A stretch of DNA of 64,000 nucleotides from Paraferrimonas sp. SM1919 (GCF_010993985.1 NZ_WINH01000003.1:140486-204485); one strand, 5' to 3'. Positions 54,610-63,476 are shown, numbered from the stretch's first letter. Program-made: numbers and translations. The notes: generated by a model from the letters alone, not told the origin.

Positions 54610-55116
54610 ATGGGCAAACAAGCCACCTTAGGACTCATTAATCCCAAAACACCAACTAATGTCGGTACCATTTTACGCGCCTGTGGCTGCTTCAATGTTG
54701 ACAATGTTTACTATACCGGTGAGCGCTACCACAGAGCGGCTCAATATCAGCCTGACACTAAAGGCATGGAAAATAAAATTAATATTGAGCAAGTCACCGA
54801 TATCATCGCGGCCGCACCACAGGGGGCTACTATCATTTGCGTTGATTTGATCGAAGGCGCTATCCCTTTGCATATGTTTGAGCACCCCGAAAATGCTTAT
54901 TACATTTTTGGCCCAGAAGACGGCACCATTGGTCAGGATGTTATCGACCAATGTCACCAAGCTATCTACATTGCAACCGAAGGCTGCTTGAATCTAGCCG
55001 CTAGTGCCAATGTGGTTTTATATGATCGCAGCGTTAAAACCCATCAATTTAGCGCTTCGGATGAGCTGATTAAGTCCAGCCGAGATACGAACAACCGAGT
55101 TAAGTTCAAAATTTAA
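54610..55116 (+). CDS. TrmH/SpoU-family RNA methyltransferase
   Basis: 168 residues from ATG 54610 (earlier in-frame ATG/other starts add a non-conserved leader). SPOUT fold: motif 1 LINPKTPTNVGTILRACGCF (with the N-x-G-x-x-x-R element), motif 2 YYIFGPEDGTIGQDVID, motif 3 ATEGCLNLAASANVVLYDR. Ribose 2'-O-methylation of rRNA or tRNA; target unknown. Divergent from ribE with 99 bp between starts. A structured element overlaps its stop. Confidence 0.9.
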   Translation: MGKQATLGLINPKTPTNVGTILRACGCFNVDNVYYTGERYHRAAQYQPDTKGMENKINIEQVTDIIAAAPQGATIICVDLIEGAIPLHMFEHPENAYYIFGPEDGTIGQDVIDQCHQAIYIATEGCLNLAASANVVLYDRSVKTHQFSASDELIKSSRDTNNRVKFKI

Positions 55117-55187
55117 CCACCGTAAGGGGCGAGCAACGGCTTTAAAGAGCCAGCGGATATGAGCCGTCAAAGCGCTTAAGTGGTTAA
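55113..55187. other. multi-stem structured element overlapping the methyltransferase stop
   Basis: Outer perfect pair TTAACCAC (55113-55120) / GTGGTTAA (55180-55187) enclosing ACGGCT (55136-55141) / AGCCGT (55162-55167). Could be a terminator variant, an RNA processing structure or a small mobile repeat. No T tract. Confidence 0.45.
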
Positions 55188-55315
55188 TGCCTTAAAACTG
55201 TTAGTTTTTAGCTGTAAGTCATTCATATTTCGTTTTATTTACTTATCATTCTGATTATTTTTCTGTAGACTCTAGCCCATTGTGATTAATTGGCATCAGT
55301 CAATGTGGAGGGGGC

Positions 55316-56263
55316 ATGATCACAGCTTATTTATTCGATAACCAAAGACTAATTCAACAAGAATTAACCACTAGCGATACTTTGCCTGAAGGCACCCTTT
55401 GGCTTGATGTTTTCAAACCAGAAGAAGACGAGCGCCAATGGCTTAACAGCTATTTTGTGGAAGAAGCACCCGAAGAAGAAGACATAAAAGAAATTGAAGC
55501 ATCAGCGCGTTTTTATCGCGATGGTGATGGTGTGCATATTAACTCTCTTTTCCCGCAGCGCGTCGGCCACGAACTCAAAGCCATTAACGTGTCTTTTAAC
55601 CTGCGTGATGATCTATTAATCACCATTCGTGAAGAAGATGTCGGCTTGGTGCGTTTATTACGTAACTACCTGCGCTTAGGTCGTATTGAAGTTATCACCC
55701 CAATCGAGCTGTTATTAGAAATGTTTAACCTAAAAGTTGAATATTTAAGTGACTTAATTGAAGACGTTTATACGGTTCTGGAAGGACTAAGTGAAGACGT
55801 TTTCAAACAAGAAGAGTTAGATGATGTAGTCAAGCTCATTACCCAACAAGAAGATGCCAATGGTAAAATCAGGCTTTCACTGCTCGATACCCAACGCGCT
55901 CTAAGGTACATCAACCGTTATGTCCGTCGCCGTCTAGATTCTGAAGATGTCAAAGACCTCAAAGAGATGCTTTCGGATATTGATTCGTTGATGCCACACA
56001 GCCAGTTTATTTTTGACAAACTAAACTTCATGCTCCAAGCCGCTGTCGGTATTAGTGGTCTGCAACAGAACAAAATCATTAAAATCTTCTCGGTTGCCGC
56101 AGTGGTGTTCTTACCACCAACCGTTATTGCCAGTGCTTACGGCATGAACTTCAAAAATATGCCAGAACTCGATTGGATGTTTGGCTATCCAATGGCTGTC
56201 GCCATGATGTTTGCCAGCGCTGGCGCCACCTACTTGTTCTTTAAGCGTAAAGGATGGCTTTAA
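55316..56263 (+). CDS. corA: CorA family magnesium transporter
   Basis: 315 residues: cytosolic alpha/beta domain, long coiled helix (LSDIDSLMPHSQFIFDKLNFMLQAAVG) and two C-terminal TM helices separated by the selectivity motif YGMNFKNMPELDWMFGYP. Pentameric Mg2+ (Co2+/Ni2+) channel in the inner membrane. RBS GGAGG at 55307-55311. Convergent with the PhoPQ-like pair, separated by hairpin repeats. Confidence 0.95.
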   Translation: MITAYLFDNQRLIQQELTTSDTLPEGTLWLDVFKPEEDERQWLNSYFVEEAPEEEDIKEIEASARFYRDGDGVHINSLFPQRVGHELKAINVSFNLRDDLLITIREEDVGLVRLLRNYLRLGRIEVITPIELLLEMFNLKVEYLSDLIEDVYTVLEGLSEDVFKQEELDDVVKLITQQEDANGKIRLSLLDTQRALRYINRYVRRRLDSEDVKDLKEMLSDIDSLMPHSQFIFDKLNFMLQAAVGISGLQQNKIIKIFSVAAVVFLPPTVIASAYGMNFKNMPELDWMFGYPMAVAMMFASAGATYLFFKRKGWL

Positions 56264-56277
56264 TTTAGCACCAGCTT

Positions 56278-56580
56278 ATAGAAGCGAGAATCGAGAGCGG
56301 CTGCGCCTTCGAGAACGCTGCTACGCAGCTCGAGGTAAGAGTACGGCTTCGCCTTTAGCACGGGCCAAGCCCTTTGGCACGCAGCTACGCTGCTTCAGTA
56401 CGCTTCGCTTTAGTGGGTGTCGTAGAGGCTGAATTTATTAGAGTTCACACCAAAGAAAATTTCCGTACTAACAACTGCTTTTCCTCGCAGTCACGAAGTG
56501 ACGCCCTCGGAGTGCGAAGCACGATCTCGAAGCCGAAGGCGCTCTCGGAGCAAAGCGCCCTATACTTCGCGCCTACGGCG
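56278..56580. repeat. hairpin-rich dispersed repeat, copy 2
   Basis: ~300 bp non-coding stretch of nested short palindromes (e.g. CTGCTACGCAG, CGCAGCTACGCTGC, TCGCAGTCACGAAGTGACG) between convergent corA and the kinase gene. Shares the left-end pattern and the identical 16-mer CTCGAAGCCGAAGGCG (56526-56541) with copy 1 at 12305. Open frames inside it lack start sites and gene-like composition. Confidence 0.65.
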
Positions 56581-56581
56581 C

Positions 56582-57946
56582 TTAGTTCAGAGGGAGTTTG
56601 ATTTCAAACTTAGCCCCTTCAAGATCGGAATCATCAATAGTGAGTTGACCACCATAACTATTAATAATTTCAGCGCAAACTGCCAAGCCAATGCCTTGCC
56701 CTGGGGTTTTAGTATCCGCCCTAACCCCACGCTGCAGAATTTTAGAGCGCATTGCCGGGTCAACACCTGGGCCATCATCTTCAATTAAAATATGCAACAA
56801 TTGTTCACGGACATAAGCGGTCAACCTTACTTGGGAAATACTCAGCCTATAAGCATTCTCAAGCATATTACCGATCAGCTCCATTAAATCACCTTTATCA
56901 CCCGGAAAGGTACAGTTCTCATCAATATGCAAACTTAACTGTACCCGCTTCTCTTGATAAACTTTATCCAACATATTGGTGATCTGAACGGCAACTTCTT
57001 TAATCAAAGTTGTTTCTTGTTGTAAACCTTGACGCCCCAACATCGCTCGCTTTAGTTGATATTTGACCAATAAATCCATCTGTCCAACTTGGTCCATTAC
57101 CCTATCGTAAAGATCTTTTCTTGTAAGCTGTTCATCACTCATTAAAGCGTGCACTGCCGCTAAACGGGTTTTAAGGCTATGGGCCAAGTCATTAATGGCA
57201 TTTTGATAGCGCTCGGTTTGCGAACTTGATTGCTGTAATAATTGGTTTAGAGCTTGAGTTACCCCTTCTAGCTCAGCTGGGTAATCTTGAGACAATTGAC
57301 TTCGTTTGCCATGGGTTATTGACTGTAATTGCCTTTGCATTCGTCCAATTGGCTTGGTTCCCCAATATGCTGCTGCCGCTAAAAAGCCAATAGTGATAGC
57401 TAAAATAACCAACAGCTGAACTAATGTTGCTTTAACATAATCATCGTACTGTTGTTCTAAAACATGAGTGTCTTTTAGGATCAGCACCCGATAACTGGTG
57501 TCCCGTAGCTCTACTGGTAACAAAAATATAAAATAATTTAAGCCATCATTTAGCTGAGTAAAATATGGAGGTTGGTGGGCTAAACTCTTAAACCGTCTAC
57601 AGGCATCCGTTAATCCTCGCTGGGTGGCAATCTTCGATGTCCATACTTGCTGATAATCACTAGAGCAAGTCGCAATAATATAATCTGTATCGGCTAAATT
57701 CTCTTGTAACCAATTACCATCTTTGGGCAATAACTGATTGTGCTGTAACAGCGCGACAATACTGGGGATATCGGCAATGAGCTCAGCCGTTTGCTGATTA
57801 TAAGCTTTTTGCTCATATTGACTGATCATAAAGTAAGCTAAGCCAAATCCCACTAAAGAAATAATGGAAATCGAAACAGCAAAAACCCTTGCCAGCATTC
57901 TTGGCTTGGGTTTCAGTTTATGTATTAGGGCTTTATTGGCAAGCAT
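56582..57946 (-). CDS. PhoQ-like sensor histidine kinase
   Basis: 454 residues from ATG 57946; a TTG at 57979 inside the regulator gene is an alternative and neither has a clear ribosome site. TM1 (~20-42), periplasmic domain (~43-185), TM2 (~186-206), HAMP, phospho-acceptor His in NDLAHSLKTRLAAVH (as the PhoQ HSLKTPLA box), N-box LMELIGNMLENAYR, and G-boxes DDGPGV and GQGIGLAV. Periplasmic part has Cys in ATCSSDYQ and ACRRFK, possibly a disulfide. Probably senses divalent cations or membrane stress; no acidic patch comparable to E. coli PhoQ is obvious. Start and regulator overlap. Confidence 0.88.
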   Translation of the reverse strand: MLANKALIHKLKPKPRMLARVFAVSISIISLVGFGLAYFMISQYEQKAYNQQTAELIADIPSIVALLQHNQLLPKDGNWLQENLADTDYIIATCSSDYQQVWTSKIATQRGLTDACRRFKSLAHQPPYFTQLNDGLNYFIFLLPVELRDTSYRVLILKDTHVLEQQYDDYVKATLVQLLVILAITIGFLAAAAYWGTKPIGRMQRQLQSITHGKRSQLSQDYPAELEGVTQALNQLLQQSSSQTERYQNAINDLAHSLKTRLAAVHALMSDEQLTRKDLYDRVMDQVGQMDLLVKYQLKRAMLGRQGLQQETTLIKEVAVQITNMLDKVYQEKRVQLSLHIDENCTFPGDKGDLMELIGNMLENAYRLSISQVRLTAYVREQLLHILIEDDGPGVDPAMRSKILQRGVRADTKTPGQGIGLAVCAEIINSYGGQLTIDDSDLEGAKFEIKLPLN

Positions 57947-57969
57947 AAAAGAAGTTTGTGCCCTCAACC

Positions 57970-58644
57970 TTAACTGCAAGTGAGGTTGAATTTGTAACCC
58001 TGACCACGAATGGTAGCAATTGGATTTTCAATTCCGCCGTTTGATAATTTCTTACGCAGACGGCTAACCATAACCTCAATGGTATTGGGATCTCCCTCTT
58101 TGTCACCATAAAGTACATCCAGCAATCTTTGCTTAGACACCACTTCCTGGTTGTGACGCATTAGATATTCAAGGATATGGTATTCAAAGGCAGTGATCTC
58201 CATTGGCTCACCATTAAGGCTAACCTGCTTAGCCGCGAGATCCATTTCTAATGATTCACAACTAATGACCGTTTTAACAAAACCTGCACTGCGTCTTACT
58301 AAAGCATTTAAGCGGGCCACCAACTCTTCTTTCTGAAAAGGTTTAACAAGATAGTCATCTGCACCGGCATTTAACCCTGCCACTTTATCTTGCCAATTAA
58401 CACGCGCCGTTAAAATCAAAATTGGGGCTTTAACTCCTGCCGCCCGGATTTTATTAATAAGCGTTAAACCATCCTCATCTGGTAACCCCAGATCCACCAC
58501 CGCTACCTCGATCGGGTAGTTGGTTGCTTGATACAGCCCCTCTTCGGCATTATGTGCCACTTGTACCATATTACCTAATTCAGATAATTGCACTTTTAAG
58601 TGATGTGATAGCAATGGATCATCTTCAACGATTAGAATGCGCAT
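57970..58644 (-). CDS. PhoP-like OmpR-family response regulator
   Basis: 224 residues. Receiver with Asp8-Asp9, phospho-acceptor Asp51 (VVDLGLPDEDG), Thr in ILTAR and Lys in VKPFQKEEL; OmpR-type winged helix (AFEYHILEYLMRHNQEVVSKQRLLDVLYG, NTIEVMVSRLRKKL, IRGQGYKF). Asp51 position and sequence resemble E. coli PhoP. Overlaps the kinase start region. A TGTTAA-N5-TGTAAA direct repeat 19 bp upstream of its start may be a PhoP-type box. Confidence 0.92.
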   Translation of the reverse strand: MRILIVEDDPLLSHHLKVQLSELGNMVQVAHNAEEGLYQATNYPIEVAVVDLGLPDEDGLTLINKIRAAGVKAPILILTARVNWQDKVAGLNAGADDYLVKPFQKEELVARLNALVRRSAGFVKTVISCESLEMDLAAKQVSLNGEPMEITAFEYHILEYLMRHNQEVVSKQRLLDVLYGDKEGDPNTIEVMVSRLRKKLSNGGIENPIATIRGQGYKFNLTCS

Positions 58645-58662
58645 TGGGCCCCCAATTTAAGA

Positions 58663-58679
58663 TTTACAATAAGTTAACA
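58663..58679 (-). promoter_or_regulatory. possible PhoP box (direct repeat, 11-bp period)
   Basis: On - strand TGTTAA-CTTAT-TGTAAA, close to the PhoP layout (two GTTTA-like hexamers separated by 5 bp), 19 bp before the phoP-like start. Suggests autoregulation; match is imperfect. Confidence 0.35.
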
Positions 58680-58753
58680 CTATACCCAAGCCCCCCTTAA
58701 CTCTAGCTGAATTTATCTGGGCAGGTTAGCAAACAATATTGTAGTGTGATTAA

Positions 58754-58780
58754 GTCATAAAATTTTAATGCTTTTATGAC
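58754..58780. other. inverted repeat in phoP/ydjA intergenic region
   Basis: Perfect 9-bp arms GTCATAAAA / TTTTATGAC with a 9-bp spacer; a second palindrome ATGGTTAACCAT lies at 58832-58843. Possible regulator sites in the 349-bp divergent gap 58645-58993; otherwise nothing identified there. Confidence 0.4.
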
Positions 58781-58993
58781 ATAAGTTTAGCCAGATAGTT
58801 CAACGATAGAAAACGATTATTGTGATAACCCATGGTTAACCATAACAACCTTCAGCCTGTACCAACATGTTTTGAAACTGGTAAACATAATAATCCTTGT
58901 CAGTGCCGGTTAAATTTTAAAAAATTGGGATTTTAGGTTTTAGCGCTATTAGGTTAAATGATAAACTCATAAGCTGATTGCTAAGGAGAAATC

Positions 58994-59542
58994 ATGCAAG
59001 CCCTAGAACTATTATTACAACGACAATCGTGCCCGAAACTGACCGCTCCAGCTCCAAATGCTGAACAACTTCAAACTATCTTGCAGGCTGGCAGTCGCGC
59101 CCCAGATCATGCCAATTTATCCCCTTGGGAATTCATTGTCGTTCAAGATGAAGGCTTAGCGAAACTCACTGATATCTTAGTGGATGCCGCCCACAAGCGA
59201 GCTGAACCCCAAGCCAGTATTGATAAAGCCAAAGTTATGGCCTATCGCGCTCCGATGATCATCGTCGTTATTGCAAAGGTTAGCGAGCACCCAAAAGTGC
59301 CGATAATCGAGCAACATCTCAGTGCCGGCTGTGCCGTTATGGCCATGCAAATGGCAGCCCAAGCTCAAGGCCTCAATGGCATTTGGCGCACCGGCACCCC
59401 AGCCTTTGACAATAATGTAAAACAGGCGTTAGGCGCTACAGGCGATGACGAGATCGTAGGTTTTCTGTACCTAGGCACCCCAAGCTGTGAAATCAAAATC
59501 AAACCAAATAAAGACCTTTCCAAAGTGGTTAGATATCTTTAA
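58994..59542 (+). CDS. ydjA: YdjA-type nitroreductase family protein
   Basis: 182 residues, colinear with E. coli YdjA: LELLLQRQSCPKLTAPAPNAEQLQTILQAGSRAPDH, then HLSAGCAVMAMQMAAQAQGLNGIWRTG and IVGFLYLGTP. FMN-dependent oxidoreductase; physiological substrate unknown. RBS AAGGAG at 58983-58988. A 9-bp-stem hairpin at 59560-59596 follows. Confidence 0.92.
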   Translation: MQALELLLQRQSCPKLTAPAPNAEQLQTILQAGSRAPDHANLSPWEFIVVQDEGLAKLTDILVDAAHKRAEPQASIDKAKVMAYRAPMIIVVIAKVSEHPKVPIIEQHLSAGCAVMAMQMAAQAQGLNGIWRTGTPAFDNNVKQALGATGDDEIVGFLYLGTPSCEIKIKPNKDLSKVVRYL

Positions 59543-59559
59543 ATAACCACAAGCAAGCG

Positions 59560-59596
59560 CTGCTATGACTTTCAATGGATTAGAAATTCATAGCAG
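59560..59596. terminator. hairpin between convergent ydjA and methyltransferase genes
   Basis: CTGCTATGA (59560-59568) pairs with TCATAGCAG (59588-59596); 19-nt loop, weak T content. Possible terminator. Confidence 0.4.
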
Positions 59597-59667
59597 ACAG
59601 CCATCACTCAGCAGCTTCCTGAGGATACTTGCACAGCAATAACCGTGCATTTAGCATAAATACCCAC

Positions 59668-60675
59668 TTAATTAATTTGCAATGCGACTATTTTTAGGGG
59701 GTGATTGCCATCGAATGATGGGAAGTCGTCATGACAGTCTAACCAGGTATGCTTACTGACTTTGCGCCCTTGTTTTTCAACACAACGAACCAAGCTGTTA
59801 AACCAAGCTTCACGTTCGACTTTAGCAACGTTGTTGCAACATACAATGGTGCCGCCACTTTTAGTAGTCAGCATTGCCGGTTTAAACAAGCCTTGGTAGT
59901 CATTAATCAAATCCACAATGCCGAACGGACTTTTGGCAAAACGCGGAGGATCAAGGAAAACTAAATCGAACTGTTGTGGCTGTAATTTAGGGTATTTAGG
60001 CAGTTTTTGGTTACGACGACCGCCCACTTTCAAACCAGCAAGCTGCCTAAGTGCCGGGAAAGCGTCACTCTGAACAAATTCGCATACCGATTCAACGCCG
60101 TTTAATTGCGCATTTCGTAATCCCGCCGCTAGCGCAAACGAAGAAAAATCGACATTCGTTACCTTTGAAGCCCCTCCAACCGCAGCCGCGGTGCCAATGC
60201 CACAGGTATAAGAAAACAAATTCAACACGGTTTTGTTATGGCTATTCGCATGCACATACTCTCTACCCACCCTCATGTCTAAAAATAACAAGGGGTCTTG
60301 GCCTTCATGGCGCAGCTTAGAGCTAAATTGAATGCCATTTTCAAGGGTGATTTGCTCGGTAGTGGCCACAATTTGGGTTTCGCTATCGAGGTCATTGAGG
60401 ACTCTAGAGTTTTTATTCGAGCGGTCGTTATACACCACGGGTAATGCCTCTACGCTCAATAGTTGTGCTTTGATGTCATCTAACTCTTTAACGGTTAGCG
60501 TGTGATGAAAAGACTGAATTAGCCAAGCAGCGCCATAACGGTCAATATTAAGACCATTTACCCCTTCAACTGTGCCATGGAAAACCCTAAAACAATTGGT
60601 TTTTTGTAATTGAGTTGCAGAGAGTAAATCGCTGCGCTTTGTTAATGCATCAGCTAATAATGATTGGATAGACAT
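59668..60675 (-). CDS. class I SAM-dependent methyltransferase, RlmI/RlmK-like
   Basis: 335 residues. An N-terminal RlmI-like central domain (FRVFHGTVEGVNGLNIDRYG, ~26-45) but no PUA domain; Rossmann MTase part with NLFSYTCGIGTAAAVGGA (motif I), VDFSSFALAAGLRNAQLNG, and catalytic motif IV LDPPRFAKSPFG. Predicted 23S rRNA m5C-type methyltransferase relative; exact site unknown. Confidence 0.87.
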   Translation of the reverse strand: MSIQSLLADALTKRSDLLSATQLQKTNCFRVFHGTVEGVNGLNIDRYGAAWLIQSFHHTLTVKELDDIKAQLLSVEALPVVYNDRSNKNSRVLNDLDSETQIVATTEQITLENGIQFSSKLRHEGQDPLLFLDMRVGREYVHANSHNKTVLNLFSYTCGIGTAAAVGGASKVTNVDFSSFALAAGLRNAQLNGVESVCEFVQSDAFPALRQLAGLKVGGRRNQKLPKYPKLQPQQFDLVFLDPPRFAKSPFGIVDLINDYQGLFKPAMLTTKSGGTIVCCNNVAKVEREAWFNSLVRCVEKQGRKVSKHTWLDCHDDFPSFDGNHPLKIVALQIN

Positions 60676-60927
60676 GGCTTAAGCTCATTTAGTTGCGAGG
60701 CGAGAGTGTGACAAACGCGACAAGAAACCGTCAGTATAACAAAATCCTCAGGCAAGTGGTCACCGCTGTAATTTCTTAAGATCGAGCAACCTTGCATTAG
60801 GCGCTATAACACCGGCAGACATGATTAGCCTTACCAATGGGTGTCACGGTTAAAGGTTGCAATTCATCTTTTATGCAAAAAATGAAAATAGCGAAATCAC
60901 CAAATTTATTTCATCTCATACCTTTCT

Positions 60928-60956
60928 ACCCCCAATTTGGGGGGGGATATCCCCCC
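60928..60956. promoter_or_regulatory. G/C-tract palindromes, mutually exclusive hairpins
   Basis: ACCCCC (60928-60933)-AATTT-GGGGGGGG (60939-60946)-ATAT-CCCCCC (60951-60956). The G run can pair with either C run. Lies ~200 bp upstream of the secreted-protein operon at 61157 in a 481-bp gap that otherwise shows nothing I can name. Regulator site or RNA switch-like element; unproven. Confidence 0.4.
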
Positions 60957-61156
60957 GTTCATAGACTACCTTTCATTACGCTGAAAAGCACTTAAATGGA
61001 ATATCTAGCCATTGTTTACCAATTTAATAGTCAAAACTAGCAAAGGAATTTACTTGGACAAGATAAATGGACTTTACAAGACTCATACCTTTATCGTGAT
61101 ACACGATACCAACAACTGCGGTCCAAGGAAGCTACAAAATAGATATAGGAAAAATC

Positions 61157-61423
61157 ATGAAACACACACAAAGGATAACAGCATTGGGGGGTCTATTTCT
61201 TCCCTTGTTGCTTGTACCCGCTTTAGCTAACCCGATATGTGAAACCAGTCTACAAGAGTATCAAACTGCATTTGCACAACAGTCAGATAATCTTACTCAA
61301 GAAGATGCCCAAAAAGTTGCAAACTTGATTAAAGTTCTTGAACAAGATTGTCAATTCGGTTCTAACGAAGAATCTGTTAGCTACATTTCAAACCAAATTA
61401 AAACATTATTAAATATGGAGTAG
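61157..61423 (+). CDS. small secreted protein of unknown function
   Basis: 88 residues with a signal peptide (cleavage near PALANP), mature part ~63 residues, predicted helical, with two cysteines (ICETS and QDCQF) that could form one disulfide. RBS TAGGAAAA upstream. Three bp before the next gene, so co-transcribed with the large secreted protein. Family not recognised. Confidence 0.75.
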   Translation: MKHTQRITALGGLFLPLLLVPALANPICETSLQEYQTAFAQQSDNLTQEDAQKVANLIKVLEQDCQFGSNEESVSYISNQIKTLLNME

Positions 61424-61426
61424 CTC

Positions 61427-63421
61427 ATGCTTAGTTTTACTAATAAAGCTTTAGCAGCTTTAGCTTTAACCCTATTTTTTATTGCCAAAGCACAAGCGCA
61501 CACAGTACAAATTTGTTGGTTAGATCAGGGAGGGGTTACCACCTTTTATGCTGGTACCTACCACTCATCTAGTGAAGGGCCTTCGCCTATTGGAGGCATT
61601 ATTATTGATGGTCAATATAACCCTTTCTCTGGGTGGATTCAGCCATCTATCCTTCCTGCAACCGCTCAATGTTATACCCATCCTAACTATGACAGTAATT
61701 TTGCCAATTTAGACGGTGTCCCCCACCCTGGCGTAAATCACTTTCAAACCTTTACCTCAGGCTTTGAAGCAGGCCAACATAGCCTTGATTTTAGTCGTTC
61801 AACCGTAATTGAGTGGCCATGGGCTCAATACCCTAATTTAACCTTTGGTGGTGCAGCCTGTAACGACGCTGACTTTGACGGTATTTGTAATAATGATGAT
61901 CCTTGCCCCTTAGACGCCGCTAATGATGGCGATGGTGATGGTATTTGTGGCAATGTTGATAACTGTCCACTTGATGCTAATCCAGATCAACTTGATGATA
62001 ACTTTAATGGTCAAGGCGATGCCTGTGAGGGGCACGTTTGTGGTAATGGCCTATTACAAGGCAACGAGCAGTGTGATGATGGTAATATCGCCGGTGGTGA
62101 TGGCTGTTCTGCAATTTGTACCTTAGAAACTTTAAATTCAGCGCCCGTTGCAGATGCTGGCCTAGATAGCTCAGTTAATGAAGGGATAACGGTCATATTA
62201 GATGGGAGTGCAAGTTCAGACCCAGATGGTGATCAACTCAGCTACCAATGGCTACAAACCGCAGGTACTAATGTCACTATTAGCAATGATACCTCAGCAC
62301 AAGCCAGCTTTGTTGCACCAGAAGTAGCTTTAGGCGGGGAAACTCTATCATTTAGCTTAACCGTGAGTGATAGCGAGCCTTTATCTGCTTCGGACACCGT
62401 AAATGTATCTATTGTGAATATTAACCATGTTCCTGTCGCAGATGCTGGAGAAGATGTCTCGATATCCGAAGGCTCCCTAGTGAATCTAGATGGCACATCG
62501 AGTTTCGATAGTGATGGTGATGTAATCACTTATTCATGGCTGCAAACCGCTGGCCCCATTGTCAGCCTTAGTAACGATACTAGTGCATCTTTAAGCTTTA
62601 CTGCCCCAATTATCGATGGCGGTGATCCCCTAGCTGAAATAACATTGGTATTTACCTTAACGGTTGATGATGGTTTACCTATGGATGCGCCAGTACCCGG
62701 TTATCAAATCAGTGATTATCAAGATTCTGTAATGGTGACTGTGACTAACATCAACACGCCACCTGTTGCTGATGCCGGCGCGGATAAAACCGTTAACGAG
62801 AATAACCCATTACAGCTCAATGGTAACGCCAGTTCCGATCCAGATGGCGATTCACTCAGTTACAGTTGGGCACAAATCAGTGGGCCAAGTATCGTGCTGG
62901 TCGATGCCAATACCGCAACACCGTCACTCACTGCTCCGTTTGTTAGCCCAGGCGGTGAAGTAATAGAGCTTGAACTCACAGTAGAAGATCCATTTGGGGG
63001 CATTGGCTATGATCAAGTTCTTATTAACGTTCAAAATGAAAATGATCCACCTCTCGCCTCTGCGGCTATACCGACTGTAGATTGTATTTGGCCACCTAAT
63101 CACAACATGGTTACAGTAGGCATTACTGGAGTAAGCGACCCTGAAGACAATGCTGTGATTACTATTGACAGTGTTACCCAAGATGAGCCTACCAACGGCA
63201 CTGGAGATGGTGATACACCAGTTGATGCAGTCATTAATGCTGATGGTACGGTACAACTCAGAGCTGAACGCTCGGGGAACAGTAATGGACGAGTATACTT
63301 TATCAACTTCACAGCCTCAGACTATGAAGGCAGTGATTCTGGTACTGTAGAAGTCTGTGTCCGTCACAATAAGAAAAAACCTGCGGTTGACGATGGCCAA
63401 AACTATGACTCTACTGAATAA
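61427..63421 (+). CDS. large secreted protein with TSP3, DUF4215 and three PKD-like repeats
   Basis: 664 residues. Signal peptide (to ~AKAQAH). A unique N-terminal domain (~26-140) is followed by thrombospondin type-3 calcium-binding repeats (~145-202: DADFDGICNNDDPCPLDA...), a cysteine-rich DUF4215 unit (~204-233: NEQCDDGN..GGDGCSAIC), then three tandem ~100-residue Ig/PKD-like domains each opening VADAG.D..(V/I).EG and having DGDxLSY.W (~239-335, ~336-440, ~445-545), and a C-terminal beta domain with VDCIWPPNHNMV (~550-650). No PEP-CTERM or membrane anchor. Likely an extracellular adhesin or structural protein. Terminator follows. Confidence 0.85.
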   Translation: MLSFTNKALAALALTLFFIAKAQAHTVQICWLDQGGVTTFYAGTYHSSSEGPSPIGGIIIDGQYNPFSGWIQPSILPATAQCYTHPNYDSNFANLDGVPHPGVNHFQTFTSGFEAGQHSLDFSRSTVIEWPWAQYPNLTFGGAACNDADFDGICNNDDPCPLDAANDGDGDGICGNVDNCPLDANPDQLDDNFNGQGDACEGHVCGNGLLQGNEQCDDGNIAGGDGCSAICTLETLNSAPVADAGLDSSVNEGITVILDGSASSDPDGDQLSYQWLQTAGTNVTISNDTSAQASFVAPEVALGGETLSFSLTVSDSEPLSASDTVNVSIVNINHVPVADAGEDVSISEGSLVNLDGTSSFDSDGDVITYSWLQTAGPIVSLSNDTSASLSFTAPIIDGGDPLAEITLVFTLTVDDGLPMDAPVPGYQISDYQDSVMVTVTNINTPPVADAGADKTVNENNPLQLNGNASSDPDGDSLSYSWAQISGPSIVLVDANTATPSLTAPFVSPGGEVIELELTVEDPFGGIGYDQVLINVQNENDPPLASAAIPTVDCIWPPNHNMVTVGITGVSDPEDNAVITIDSVTQDEPTNGTGDGDTPVDAVINADGTVQLRAERSGNSNGRVYFINFTASDYEGSDSGTVEVCVRHNKKKPAVDDGQNYDSTE

Positions 63422-63445
63422 ACATTGAAGGTAATGTTGAAATTA

Positions 63446-63476
63446 AAGCCAGCAACTGTGTTGCTGGCTTCTTCTT
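63446..63476 (+). terminator. rho-independent terminator
   Basis: Perfect 11-bp stem AAGCCAGCAAC / GTTGCTGGCTT with TGT loop and a pyrimidine-rich tail, right after the secreted-protein gene. Confidence 0.8.

Noticed and set aside
56211..56788. Open frames on + at 56211-56432, 56374-56601 and 56498-56788
   Set aside because: They lie in the hairpin repeat and the 3' end of the kinase gene, have Arg/Ser-rich composition and no ribosome sites.
61012..61230. 72-codon open frame before the small secreted protein
   Set aside because: Overlaps the real gene at 61157 in another frame and has no signal or domain pattern.
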